DNA from: Amblyomma americanum
Lineage: Eukaryota; Arthropoda; Arachnida; Ixodida; Ixodidae
Direction: 5' to 3'
Assembly: GCF_052857255.1 (NCBI RefSeq)
Contig: NC_135497.1
Location: 110,806,880 to 110,870,879, forward strand
Length of the DNA stretch: 64,000 bases
The notes under the pieces were generated by a model, which made no database searches, was not told the DNA's origin, and worked only from the letters and a program-made list of their open reading frames with translations. The translations under genes and the position numbers were made by a program. Of the stretch, positions 43,947 through 54,456 are shown piece by piece; position 1 is the first letter of the stretch; each line of letters opens with the position of its first letter.

Positions 43947-45291
43947 TTACTGCAACGCCGCCAAGAGCGGCTCAAGTGCATCCAAAAACTGCACAACAAT
44001 ATTTGCTGTTGGCGTGTTAATGCCTGTAAGCAGCACGCGCATTGAACACACAAGCTTTTTTAACATTATGCTCACATCCTGACCTTCGGGCTTGCCAACA
44101 GTCTCAGCTGGAGTGGCAACCGGTCTTGGTCTTGCCATGGCGATCTCCTTGGATGGCAGAGCAGGCCATTCAGCATCAGAGGAAGAAGGTAACACAAACG
44201 CATCAGACTGAGCTACTGCGGTAACATGGGACACGGCCGCAGAGTCTTGTTATCGTTGTTAGGCTCATGCTGCTGTGCCGGCTGAGCTGATACTTCCTGC
44301 GACTGTGGTGCAGGTGGACTAGAATTGTGTGGAACCGGACGACGCCGCCGCTTCTTGGTGGGTCGAATTGTCCTTCACCATCTTTTTTCAGGATGAGTCT
44401 TTCGTTTTGCAGCTTAGGGCAGTCCTTAGCTGTGGCTTCATGGGCACCCGAGCAGTTGGCGCACTTTATAGTCTCCGTCATGCAGGTGTCATGCTGGTGC
44501 ATCCCGCCGCATCGACGGCAGGATACCTCATTCTTGCAAACAGCACTCACATGACCTATCTTGTTGCACTTGTGGCACTGGACAGGTTTGGGAACATACA
44601 GGCGGACAGGATGCCTCACATAGCCCACCTTGACGTGGGATGGCAGAGCGTCAGTTTCAAAAACTAGGTTGACACACTTGGAGCGCCCGAAACGATGAAT
44701 GTCAACAATTCGGGCCGTAGATTTAATCAGCGACCAGAGGTCCTTGTCAGCTATCTCCGGGTCAACATCAGTGATAACTCCAGTGGTTGTCCGCTTCCCG
44801 TAAGCAACGTAGGAGCGGACCGCCATGCCACCGAGGATGCTAATTTCTTTCAGCTTGTCTACTGATGCCTGAGATGTAACATCTACTGTCAGGGCATTCT
44901 TCCATGCATTAATTCTGACTTCACAGACTTGTCCCGGAACAACCCGGTCGAAAAACTGGGTTAGCCGCTTTCTGTTAATGGTGTTCAGATTAGCCGTGTG
45001 CGTTGTAGGAACGAAGGCCACTGAGAAGACACCTGGCTGGTCAACATTCCTCGTAGGCAACTCACCCGCTGTCGATGTCCGGCGCAACTTCCTTTTCAGG
45101 CGGCGCGACTCAACAAGCGTGAAGCTGCTGCTGTCAGAATCCATCGATGTCACCGTGGATTCATCAGACGAATCTGGAAGCTCCACATCAGCACTAGAGT
45201 TGCCACCTGGTAGAGCCGCAGTCTTGTCAACGGCAACCACGGGAGGACGCAGGGGTTGTACTCCCGCCATCCCGAAGGATGACGAGGACAC
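43947..45291 (-). pseudogene. LINE E ORF1 (zinc-knuckle Gag-like), frameshifted
   Basis: From ATG 45289-45291 the frame covers an acidic N-terminus, an RRM-like region and three knuckles (CHKCNKIGHVSAVC, CRRCGGMHQHDTC, CANCSGAHEATAKDC) to about 44400. The C-terminal part continues in other frames: a Lys/Arg/Pro/Gln-rich stretch at about 44370-44240, then 44234-43947 ending LEPLLAALQ. At least two indels are therefore implied, one near the A-run at 44386-44392 and one near 44240. TAA 43947-43949 precedes the ORF2 ATG. Confidence 0.8.
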
Positions 45292-45399
45292 AGTTCACAC
45301 ACAAAAGCAAAAAAACTGCAGAAAAGTGGAAGAGCTCAAACAAAGAACGTTCGGCACCACCACTTCTTCTTCCTCCCATCCAGCACCCTGGCCAATCTC

Positions 45400-45447
45400 C
45401 CGCCGTGGGTACGTGCCATTCCCCCCCGCCGTGGGTACGTGCCATTC
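45400..45447. repeat. Short tandem duplication
   Basis: CCGCCGTGGGTACGTGCCAT occurs at 45400 and again at 45426, separated by a C-run. It is outside LINE E, just beyond its target duplication. Confidence 0.8.
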
Positions 45448-45507
45448 AGCCTGAGGACGTCATCATCAACATCAGCCGGACATGCTTACTGGGCACGCGC
45501 CTTTGTC

Positions 45508-45610
45508 GCCGATTTTCGCCTCTTCTCGGCGACAGCGTCCGCGAAGTGCGGCGGCCACGAGCTCCCGTGTTCCCTCTCATATTGCTTCTACCTGTGCGTG
45601 CAGCTGCTTG
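45508..45610 (-). repeat. Right arm of inverted repeat around LINE E
   Basis: Reverse complement of 39955-40050, with small indels. See the left arm. Confidence 0.7.
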
Positions 45611-45716
45611 ATATCTTTTTAGTGCGAAAGCACATATATCAAACCCCCGCGATTTCGGCGATGTCTCACGCGAAGAAAATGAGAACGGGTGTGCATGAGA
45701 ATGAACCAAGCAAAGC

Positions 45717-45985
45717 TCAAATTTGGAAATCGCCCTGCAGGGTAAGGATGACATTGCACGATATGGCACATGAGGCATGTCCCATACATTGTTAGGAGCA
45801 CAAAATTTCGACCTTGGAATGACCTTGGCAAATTTTAAGACGCGTGAGACACCGAGCAAACCTCACTTTGGGCATAGTCCAGCAGGGTAAAGATGACATT
45901 ACATGGTATGGCACATGAGTCATCTCCCAAATATGGTTAGGACACCGGAAATTTGCCCTTTGATTGACCTTGGCTGAATTTGACT
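45717..45985. repeat. Two-unit degenerate tandem repeat, ~146 bp period
   Basis: CTCAAATTTGGAAATCGCCC (45717) and CTCACTTTGGGCATAGTCCA (45862) begin two similar units. Shared blocks are CAGGGTAA.GATGACATT, ATGGCACATGAG and TTGACCTTGGC. They are diverged, so this is an old duplication or a satellite remnant. Confidence 0.6.
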
Positions 45986-46489
45986 GCCGGTGAATTTGGG
46001 TGTGCTCGGGTGAAGACAGGCTTGACGTAGTCTCAAAATTGAATTGGCCCATCACAAAAAATGAGACCTCTACAGATAACCTCTATTCTGTCGGTGAAGA
46101 CAGTCCTGTGGCTCTATTCAAGAGTGAGTCTCCAAGGTAAAACAGAGTAGTAATAGTAGTGTCTGGAACAAAGCGGGCGATGTGATGCATCCAGGTCACC
46201 CCTTCTTAACTATAGTCGGATACAAATTTAGTCGGCAGTGAAGCTCCGCTCCCAGTGAGCACCGCCGCACATAATTCATCCACGAGAACTAGTCCTCTGT
46301 TAAAACTCTTCTTACTCAAACAAGAACTTAAGCACCAGACGAAATTATAAGCTCAAAAATTTTGGTGTTTCTGGCTTGTTTTACACAGTCAAATATTAGA
46401 AAGCCGATTCCCTTTACTGTTGTGATAGGTCGGTGGAGTAACACAGGACGTCGCGGGCTGTGACCCATTGTTAGAGGTCGGTCATGCTT
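45986..46489. other. Intergenic, nothing recognised
   Basis: No supported ORF or repeat. Confidence 0.35.
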
Positions 46490-47650
46490 GTCGGTTATAG
46501 TACGATGCTCGGCAATTGGCGTTTGTCGGACCTTCAGCGACGACGAGGAGCACTCGTTTTAGCTTCGAAGCAGGTTGCGGATCTGGCCTTGTCTGTTCCG
46601 GGGCAGGGCTGGGTTTATGTCGCAGACGTGCTTGCGATCTTCCTTAGGTGAATCTTCTGGGACTCGATCGGAGAGGGCGAAGGCGTCGCGAACGTTGGAT
46701 AGTCAGTCGAAGAAAGAAATCGTCGTTCCGTCATTAACATGCCGGTATTCTTCACTGAAGTTCGTCAGAAGCACTTCAGTTTGGCCATTGTGGAAATACG
46801 CAATGCCTCTTGCGATGCCGATTCCTCGCTCTAGAAGCAACTTCGTGTTCCCTTCGATAAGAGCTTCCATGTCCTTGGTATCCGTGGCACCTACGGTGCT
46901 TGATCGGGGTGGAACGCTCACTTGTCCATCCAGGACATCATGTTGCTTCGTCCATCGAAAGCGTGATGCGCTTGGAACGCAGGTCGAGATCGCCTGATGC
47001 TCATTAAGGAAATCCACGCCCAAGATCACTTCGCGGGAGCATTGCTGTTACATTACGAAGGTCGCAGGATAGGTATGCCTGTTGACGATCACTCGCGCAG
47101 TGCATCATCGCGACGGCGTAATAAGGTGACCTCCTGCGGTGTGGACTTGTGGGCCCGTCCCAAGTGGTCGCGCCTTTCCTCAGCTTCGCGACGAATGCTC
47201 CATTCGTCACCGAATAGTCAGCTCCTGTGTCGACCAGAGCGGTAACTGTACGGCCGTCTATAACCACTTCCAAGTCGAATGGCCTGGTTCTTGAATTGCA
47301 CGTCGTCCTCGGCATCTGGCCACGGCTTCGTCGGGTACGTGAATCATGGGTGGGGCATGTCGTCGAAGCTTTTTTGGGTGGCGGAGTCGTTTTGAAGTCG
47401 GATAGCGTCGCTGCTGAGCTGTTTGTATGTGGCATCGGCGTAGCGGGTGCCGCGTCTTCATGCGGCATGGTCGCTGGAGGATCTTCGTCGCTTCCTCGGC
47501 AAGCAACCTGACCTCCACAGGTTGCTTTGTTTATAGCTTCCCCTACGGAGGCTAGCTGGCCTTCTTCGGACAGCCGCGGCGTAGCTGCGGCCCAGTGTGG
47601 TCACGACAGTTCAGGCAGTGGAAAAGGAAGCGAAAGAAGGCTTCCAAAAA
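46490..47650 (-). pseudogene. Decayed Ty3/Gypsy gag-pol fragment (protease)
   Basis: The minus strand at 47468-47004 encodes an aspartyl protease: FDLEVVIDGRTVTALVDTGA, with catalytic DTGA, then TNGAFVAKLRK. After a frameshift near 47020-47100 the sequence continues as VILGVDFLNEHQA (47029-46703), matching the conserved ILG-D-FL flap-side motif. Past a TGA at about 46703 it goes on as ALSDRVPEDSPKEDRKHVC. A possible zinc knuckle (CLNCRDHTGPQLRRGC) precedes it near 47560-47620. RT and integrase are absent. It is not closely related to the element at 27158-33566, whose protease differs. Confidence 0.75.
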
Positions 47651-48555
47651 AAAAACAAACCTTTATTGGGCTGACCTGTGCCCACAATGAACTGAACGAC
47701 TCGGCGGCGGCGAAAGCAACAAGCGTGCTCAGCAGTCGTCAAATTGAATGCCCACCGCTCTCGGCCGTGCTCAATTTAAAGCTGATAGCGAACTTTCGAG
47801 ATACGCGAGATCGAGATAGCGAACCACGCATCGGCAGCGCCTGGATGCGATCGAGATAAACTTGGTCGAGGTCTCGCAACACAAAGCGATAAAGCGGCGT
47901 GCCGGCAGCTTTGAAAAATGAACAAACACTACAAAGATTCGCGGAAATATGATAGCAGCTGCAATATTCGCGCCGCAATCGTGCAGCACCGGCAGATGAG
48001 CAATGCTTGACGTACTTTTTGTCAACGTAAAAACGATGTTAAAGATAACAATAAAGCGACATTGAGGCTAGCTGTGGATTGAGAATCGTCTACAGATATT
48101 TTCGAAAGTTACTATAGCTGAAGCTCTGCAGCGTATGCATCGAAACCAGCAAGCACATAACGTCTTGATGTGCTGTCCGACAAACCAGCACCACCATAAT
48201 CGCGGTATTTCACGAGCATGCTCGCGGGTCCCGCGTTTCCTAGCATTTCAATGAACGCCTGTTTCAAGCACGGTCCCGCGTGCTATTACTGAAGATGTTG
48301 TTAACTGTACAAATTGATGACTGCGGTTGCCGGTGTCGGCCTCTCGTAAAAATGGCCTCCGCTTTTTTAGATTCTCAGAGGTCACGGGGAACAGAGGGCA
48401 GAAAGGGCAACAGCGCTCGAGTGTTTCGCACGTTCGGCCGAGTTCCAAAGGGAGATGCCATTGGTGTCGTATTTAAAGAATAGACACCTAACTTTTGGGT
48501 GCGTGTTTCCTCCTTTGTAATGATGCGTAAGGCATTATTATATATGGACTACAAC
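47651..48555. other. Intergenic, nothing recognised
   Basis: No motif-bearing ORF. 48020-48240 is moderately AT-rich without repeats that I can define. Confidence 0.35.
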
Positions 48556-48916
48556 GTGGTATTCTCCTACGACCGCTAAATAATTTATAATCGAAATTCT
48601 TTGCCGTGCTTTTTCGGTTTCAACATTTGAACAATGCTTGTGACGTCAGTGTGTGGTTGTAGGTCACGTGAGGCATGAAAATGCAATATAATCTTTGCTT
48701 CTACATTCGTGTCATTCCTGCTTTTCGGGAAGGCTGGCTTCAGCACAGTGGTGAAATAAAACGATTGAACAGCGATTATATCGCAGTTTTTCCATGCCTC
48801 ACGTGACGTATAACCACACTGTGACGTCACAGCCATATCGTTCGGCGGTTGAAACCGAAACAGCATGACAGACAAATTCGATTATAAATTCTTTAGCAGT
48901 CGCAGGCGAATACAAC
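48556..48916. mobile_element. MITE-like foldback element, 361 bp
   Basis: Left arm GTGGTATTCTCCTACGACCG and right arm reversed GTTGTATTCGCCTGCGACTG continue into TAATTTATAATCGAA, TTCGGTTTCAAC and TGACGTCA..CACGTGA stretches on both sides, giving arms of about 130-150 bp around a loop of ~80 bp. No ORF. Flanking target duplication unclear. Confidence 0.75.
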
Positions 48917-49091
48917 ATGGTGAGTCATGCATATAGTAGTGTCTTAAGCATCACTGTACAGAAGAAAATATGCCCACTTCCTGCGCACCGGCACGGAGGC
49001 ACTATCGCGATACCATGCGTGCCAAATGAGTTGTTACAGCGGATGACCGAAAGCAGACTACTGTGAGTGCAGTTGGGCCAGTCGTACATTA

Positions 49092-49190
49092 TAGTACCAT
49101 ACTTACTCGGGTAATTTGCGCATTTTTTTTCTTTAAATGAAGGCTTAAAAAGGGGGGTGCGCGAATTAAGCGAAAATTTTTTGAACACGC
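49092..49190 (+). repeat. Repeat with partner at 51620-51715 (inverted)
   Basis: CTTACTCGGGTAATTTGCGC resembles the reverse of 51620-51715 (TTTACTCGCGTAATTTGCG). It also contains its own small hairpin (TAATTTGCGCA with TGCGCGAATTA). Together the two copies bracket the MITE, the SINE tail and the long-TIR element between them. Confidence 0.5.
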
Positions 49191-49417
49191 CCTAAAAAAC
49201 GCTACAAAGGTCATGATGTGCAATATCTACTGTATATTGCCGCCTATGCGCAGGCAGGGCCCCATCTCGCACCCCTCGCTGGCCAAAAGAACGCTCCAAA
49301 TAAAAGACGCATACCCCTCCAACTTCACCCCACCCCACGTTATATGTAGTTCCCCGCGGGATGGCATTATGGCGCGTGCAACGATACAATCGCGAAGCCA
49401 GGGTCCCGCATTCTGTA

Positions 49418-49808
49418 AGCTGTCCAATTTAAAATGGCCATTTCGCGTCCGTCTGGTCCTTTGTCATTGGTCACTCAGATACACCAGCGGCTTTCAAGCG
49501 TCTGTGGAAAACGACCCGGCCAATGGGCGGTTGGCGACCGGACCTTCCCAATGGCTGGCATTGACTGCGGTATGCACCCGCTGATGAGGTGCGTCGCAGC
49601 GCTGTCAACAGCATGCGACCGCACTTGCCCGCTGGCTGCCACTGGCTGCGGTATGTAGCCAACGGTGAGGTCCTGTAGTCTTCTACCCAATGGCCGGGAC
49701 GCTTTCCACCCTTTCGACAGACGCTTGAAAGCCGCGGGTATATCTGAGTGACCATGCAATGACAGGGGACCAGACGGTCGCGAAATGGCCCTTTTAAAAT
49801 GAACAGCT
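49418..49808. mobile_element. MITE-like element, 391 bp
   Basis: AGCTGTCCAATTTAAAATGG (left) matches reversed AGCTGTTCATTTTAAAAGGG (right). The arms extend about 110 bp with CATTTCGCG.CCGTCTGGTC, GTCACTCAGATA and GGCTTTCAAGCGTCTGT shared. The loop contains two direct copies of a GGCTGCGGTATG-like segment about 90 bp apart. No ORF. Confidence 0.75.
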
Positions 49809-49987
49809 GATGGTACACGGCCCCGGCAGTGGGAGGCAAATATTAACGGGCGCGATAAAGCGGCGCCCTCGCGTGCGGCCCGGCTGACTAGCGGAAAACC
49901 GAACAGCAAACGATTCAGTAGTTTCGGATTCGTGCGCGTGCACAACGATTCCTCCGGGAAAGCGACCGCCAGCGAGAGCAAGCCGGG

Positions 49988-50092
49988 TAAATAATAATAA
50001 TAATAATAATAATAATTGTTTTTTGGGGGAAAGGAAATGGCGCAATATCTGTCTCATATATTCGTTGGACACCTGAACCGCGCCGCCGGGTA
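49988..50092 (-). mobile_element. SINE tail with (ATT)n end
   Basis: (AAT)n at 49988-50017 followed by GGGGGAAAGGAAATGGCGCA and ATATTCGTTGGACACCTGAA is the reversed SINE tail seen at 24120-24245. The microsatellite is its 3' tail. Head and body absent. Confidence 0.65.
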
Positions 50093-50220
50093 AATGGTGC
50101 ACGATTAGAATATTCTAGTACACTGTACAATTCGTGCCCTTGCCACTCGCGCCTTCGCAACCGCATACGGCGACGCGGCCGCGCCGATCTTCCCAAGCCT
50201 GCCTTGCGCGCACCCACGTA

Positions 50221-51595
50221 CAGTCTTGGTCAAAAAACTTAAGGCCGCTGTGAACGGGCGAGGAGCGGCACCACCGCCGGCGCGCGCCGCCGCTCGCTTG
50301 CGCCGAGGATAAAGAGGAAGAGAGAAGCATGTCTCTCATCTCAAGCGTCCTCTGATAAGAGCGCTCGTGAAAAAACTAGTGCGGCGCTCGTTATGCCAGT
50401 TGCCAGCTCGTCTTGCGGCCGCCGTGACAGGGCGCTTCGTGCGACTAAATGTAGTGGCCTGGACGAGGTGCTTTCTGGGCAGCCGTGAAAGCTCATAAAA
50501 CGGGATAAGGCATGAAATGGAAATGGTGGGTTGGGGGGCAGGGGGGGATCAAATTTTTCGGTTTATTTTTGTAGTCTGCTCGGTATAATTTGATGCACTT
50601 TCTTGTAAAGAACAGGACGAAAATCTTGCGGATGGCTACATCAATAAGACATGGGCAGCACTCGTTATGAGAAGGCAGGATGAGCGCGTTATAACCTCGT
50701 GGCCGTGGTCTATTTTGCATGATTCAAACGTCTCGTACGCGTGGTGTCCAATTGAAGCGGGATGAACTTACGCTGGCGTCATGTGTGCTTGAAAGTGAGC
50801 CCTAACGACAATGAGGCAGCATGCACTAAGACATGAAAAGAGGCCAAGCAGTGGGCACTTTCCAAATTGCCGAGGAATGCTCTAACTCAATCGGCTACCC
50901 AGGCCAGACAAGCGTGCTCTAGTCTCAATGTGGGCTTATTCAAAGAACTTCAACGTCGAACACACACGTGCGGTCATTCCTTAGTGAAGTGCCGTCTACG
51001 TATTTGAAAAATTGTGGCGGAAGTCACAGGCCCTTTCCTAATTAAGACAGCCTTTGTAGTAGAAATTACTGCTTCTCGTCCTTTTTTAAAAGAACAATGA
51101 GTGAATTGCCCGTATATTACAATATGCAACTTAGCACAGCGCTATAGGAGCACTCAGAGAAGTCAGGTTTATATTTTATCTTTTTTCACCGCACTGCGAA
51201 ACACATTCGAAAGGTATACCTAAAAGCATAATGTGAACGCTCTCCCCTCTGAATGTGTAAGATAAAATTGTAATAGAAAATTGCGATGATTAGGATAACT
51301 TTTGTACTGTTATGCGCTGGTAGCGTCGCCCAGGAAACCGAATTTCGTCGCACGAAGCGCCTTTTCACGGCGACCGCAAGACGAGCTGGCAGCTGACATA
51401 ACGAACGCTGCGCTAGTTTTTTTTACGAGCCCTGTTATCAGAGGAGGCTTGAGAGTGAGAGAGATGCTTCCCTCGCCCTCCTTATCCTCGGCGCAAGCGA
51501 GCGGCGGCGCGCGCCGGTGGTGGCAGCGCCGGGATAGCGGAGCGCAGCCGCTCCTCAGCCGTTCACAGCGGCCTTAAGTTTTCTGACAAAGACTG
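50221..51595. mobile_element. Long-TIR, TA-flanked non-autonomous DNA transposon
   Basis: Ends CAGTCTTGGTCAAAAAACTT (left) and reversed CAGTCTTTGTCAGAAAACTT (right) are each bounded by TA (50219-50220, 51596-51597). Inverted arms run about 235-260 bp (to ~50455 and from ~51336) and share AAGGCCGCTGTGAAC, CGGCGCGCGCCGCCGCTCG and AGACGAGCTGG. TA targets and CAGT ends fit the Tc1/mariner superfamily. The 870-bp middle has no ORF above 75 codons, so no transposase is encoded. Confidence 0.75.
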
Positions 51596-51619
51596 TACCA
51601 TGCTGGTGGTCTGGCGCAG

Positions 51620-51715
51620 CACAGAGCGTAAAATGGGCGAGTAGACGTTTTTCTTTAATCTGAGTAAAAAGGTGGGGATACGCAAATTACGCGAGTAAAT
51701 ACGGTATTTTGCTAA
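51620..51715 (-). repeat. Partner of the repeat at 49092-49190
   Basis: Reversed it reads TACCGTATTTACTCGCGTAA and continues TTTGCGTATCCCC. See 49092-49190. Confidence 0.5.
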
Positions 51716-53758
51716 AACACTAGTTCACGGTCATTACCATACTTCCCAGTATGTAATCATGCGCTGTTACTACAATGTCCCGATCATGCGGGAATGTGAA
51801 TTCTGGCAACTTGCTCCATTCCATGGCGGCATAATCATTGTGCTCTTCTGAGCAGTTGATTATACCTTCCTACTTTCATGTTTCTAGGTGCTGAAAAACA
51901 GTTCATCTGAGGCCACACGGCACTCATCCTTTCAATTCTGCCCCTGCTCATGACAACACACACAAGTTGATCGTCAATCTTTATTGCAACTTTTCTTTGA
52001 GCATATAAATACAAATTCTGCAATAGTAGGTAACAAGCACACTTAAATGCTGTATGCAAGACTATGCATTACAGTGCACTCTAGTGCAAAATGCATTGCT
52101 GCAAGGCATGATAAACTGCCTTCCCAACCATGCCACCACAGGCTGTCAACAAACATGCAGACTAGCATGTGGTATGACAAATGCAAGATATGATTACATG
52201 AAAGCACAGCGCGAACTACCAACCTCATAACAGTTAAGGCACAGCACCATCACCTGTACATGCTTGGACCTGGAAGACAATGATGTCTACCATCGACAAT
52301 GCTATGGCAGTACACAGGGAATGATAATACATTATTAAATGCTTGTTAAACGAAGATATCACTGAGCATTTGAGGATTTTTTTCTACTGTACAGAATGGT
52401 TTGTTCACAGTACAAGGAAGAAAACAAAAACCTTTGGTAGCAAGTTTATTCTGCCCCAAAGAGACCAATGAGGAAGCCAAAAGGCCTATTCACAGTGTGG
52501 CTCATGGCTAGCCCTTTAAACTTTATGCTGTAATCCTTAGACGTCAAAGAAAACAAGTGCTGGTAAAAAAAAATATTAATCATGCTACTGGCTATGACTG
52601 CTAGAATTCTGTACAGAGGTTATGAGGGCTTGCTTGTCAATGAAAAGCCTCATGCAAAGAACAATTAGGCAGTGTAAGTTTTAATGCAGGAGTGTACTTA
52701 ATATCTACATTCTAAGGCTCTTGCATCTGCAAAATCCGTCCTCTGTAAAACTGGTGATTGGAGCATCATGAGGAGGAGGAAATTACAGAGAAGGTGCAGT
52801 AGCATCTGGGTGCTTGAGCTCGGTTGTGCTTTGTGTTGCGAGAAAAGGAAAGGCATGGTAATTATGAGTAGGCTATGAGGAAAGGAAGGACATGGTAGCA
52901 CTATAGCGCTGCCCTGCAACTGCACATGTGGTGGTAAGAAACAGGAGGTTAGGAGCAGAGGAGCATTAACTGCCATGCAAAGCCCTCTGCTCCTTAAGTT
53001 GTGCTTAGTGTTCAGAGAAGGATGAGCCTATGAAGACAGGAAGGGTGTGGTAACTGTGAAGTGAAGTGCAAAACTGCATGGGTTATGAAGGGGGTTACGG
53101 GGTGAGGAAAAGTGCATGCACTCCTGCAACAGCCTTGTCCAGAAATCAGACATGACTGCAGTTTCCTTAATTTCCCACTCATTTTATAGAGATGAAAGAG
53201 TACATCAATGTGTATTTTTTAGTCACCACACGACAGAGACTCCAGAACTTTTTTGGTGGGGTGGGGGGGCAAGACTTTGTGTTTGCTCTGTTATTTATTA
53301 ATTAAATGCTTTTCTTTCAATATTTATTCAATTGTTCTTTTGTTTGCATTGTTCTTAGTCTGCACTATTTACAGGTGTATTTGCTTAATGCATTAAAAAT
53401 TTCAAACGTAATGTGCAGCTTTATAAAGATGTGCCGTCAACATCAAATGAAACACGAACACGAAAATACTAGGTTCTGCAAAAGGAATACAGGCTGGGTT
53501 CATTGAAACATTTACACTAAGGTCTTCGCATCACCCAGTGAAAATCAGCTGCACTAGTATTCATTCTCATTCAGCTAAAATCTTCTCGTTTTGCTGTTTC
53601 CATTTTCACTATCTTGTTCGCATTTGATTTGACACTGACTGCACATACCACACGCAAGGTGCGATCAAGTGCAATAAAAAAGCTTCACATAGACTGTTTC
53701 AATTCTGCTAATAATGCCCATGAACAGGGGTGAACCGGTCAATGAATTCTGGTTTTCT
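51716..53758. other. AT-rich non-coding region
   Basis: No ORF above 100 codons and no motif. The composition changes here from the GC-mixed transposon cluster to AT-rich sequence that continues to the right end. Confidence 0.4.
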
Positions 53759-53949
53759 GGTTTATGGGGTTTTATGTCCCAAAGCGACATGGGCTATGAG
53801 GGACACCATAGAGGAGGGCTCCGGATAACTTTGACCACCTGGGGTTCTTTAACGTGCACTCCATCGAAATGCGACCGCCACGGCTGAGATCGTACCCGTA
53901 CTTTTCAGGTCAGCAGCTGAGCAACATAACCACTGAGCTACCACGGCAT
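53759..53949 (-). mobile_element. tRNA-headed SINE, internally deleted
   Basis: Same family as 21889-22123, with the tRNA head at the right (CATGCCGTGGTAGCTCAGTG reversed). About 40 bp between GTGCACT and CCATCGAAAT are missing compared with the copy at 54221. Diverged. Confidence 0.75.
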
Positions 53950-54220
53950 GTCAGTAAATGAATTCTGTTGCGACGTGACTGGTTTATGTTACTTAAACAA
54001 AAAGCTGTAAGACTGGCAACAGAGCCAACTATAACAAAATACAACTCGAGGACAAAGTGGCAAGTGCTCCGCAAAGGAGCCCCTTCAGACAATGGCGTCG
54101 ACCGATTCCCTTGGACCTGCTAGCGCGAAATCGCAGGGGGTGGGAGATGAATGGGGAATAGCCACGGCATAACTGGATTAACCATGGCGTCATGAAAAAG
54201 GGCTGATTCCATTGGTTGGT

Positions 54221-54456
54221 TTGGTTTGGTTTATGGGGGTTTAACATCCCAAAGCGACTCAGGCTATGAGGGACACCATAGTGAAGAGCTCTGGGAACTT
54301 CGACCGTCTGGGGTTCTTTAACGTGCACTGACATCACACAGTGCACGGGCCTCTAGAATTTCACCTCCATTGAAATTTGACCGCCGCGACCAGGATCGAG
54401 TCTGGTCTTTCGGATCAGCAGCCGAGTGCCATAACCACTGAGCCACCGCGGCGGCC
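54221..54456 (-). mobile_element. tRNA-headed SINE, near full length
   Basis: Contains TTGGTTTATGGGGGTTTAAC, GGCTATGAGGGACACCATAG, GGGTTCTTTAACGTGCACTG and, at the right, the tRNA-like head (box A GGCTCAGTGGTTATGG reversed). It is the best-preserved SINE in the window. Confidence 0.8.

Larger units (their letters stand above)
40090..45380 (-). mobile_element. LINE E: full-length non-LTR retrotransposon with 14-bp TSD
   Basis: CAGCACCCTGGCCA occurs at 40076-40089 and again at 45381-45394, exactly bounding the element. Read on the minus strand: an 89-bp 5'UTR (45380-45292), ORF1, then ORF2 seven bases after the ORF1 stop, a 180-bp 3'UTR with AATAAA (40105-40110 reversed) and a (TC)n tail. Domains are zinc-knuckle ORF1, endonuclease, RT and RNase H. 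ORF2 has two stops and ORF1 is frameshifted, so it is inactive as sequenced. Confidence 0.92.
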
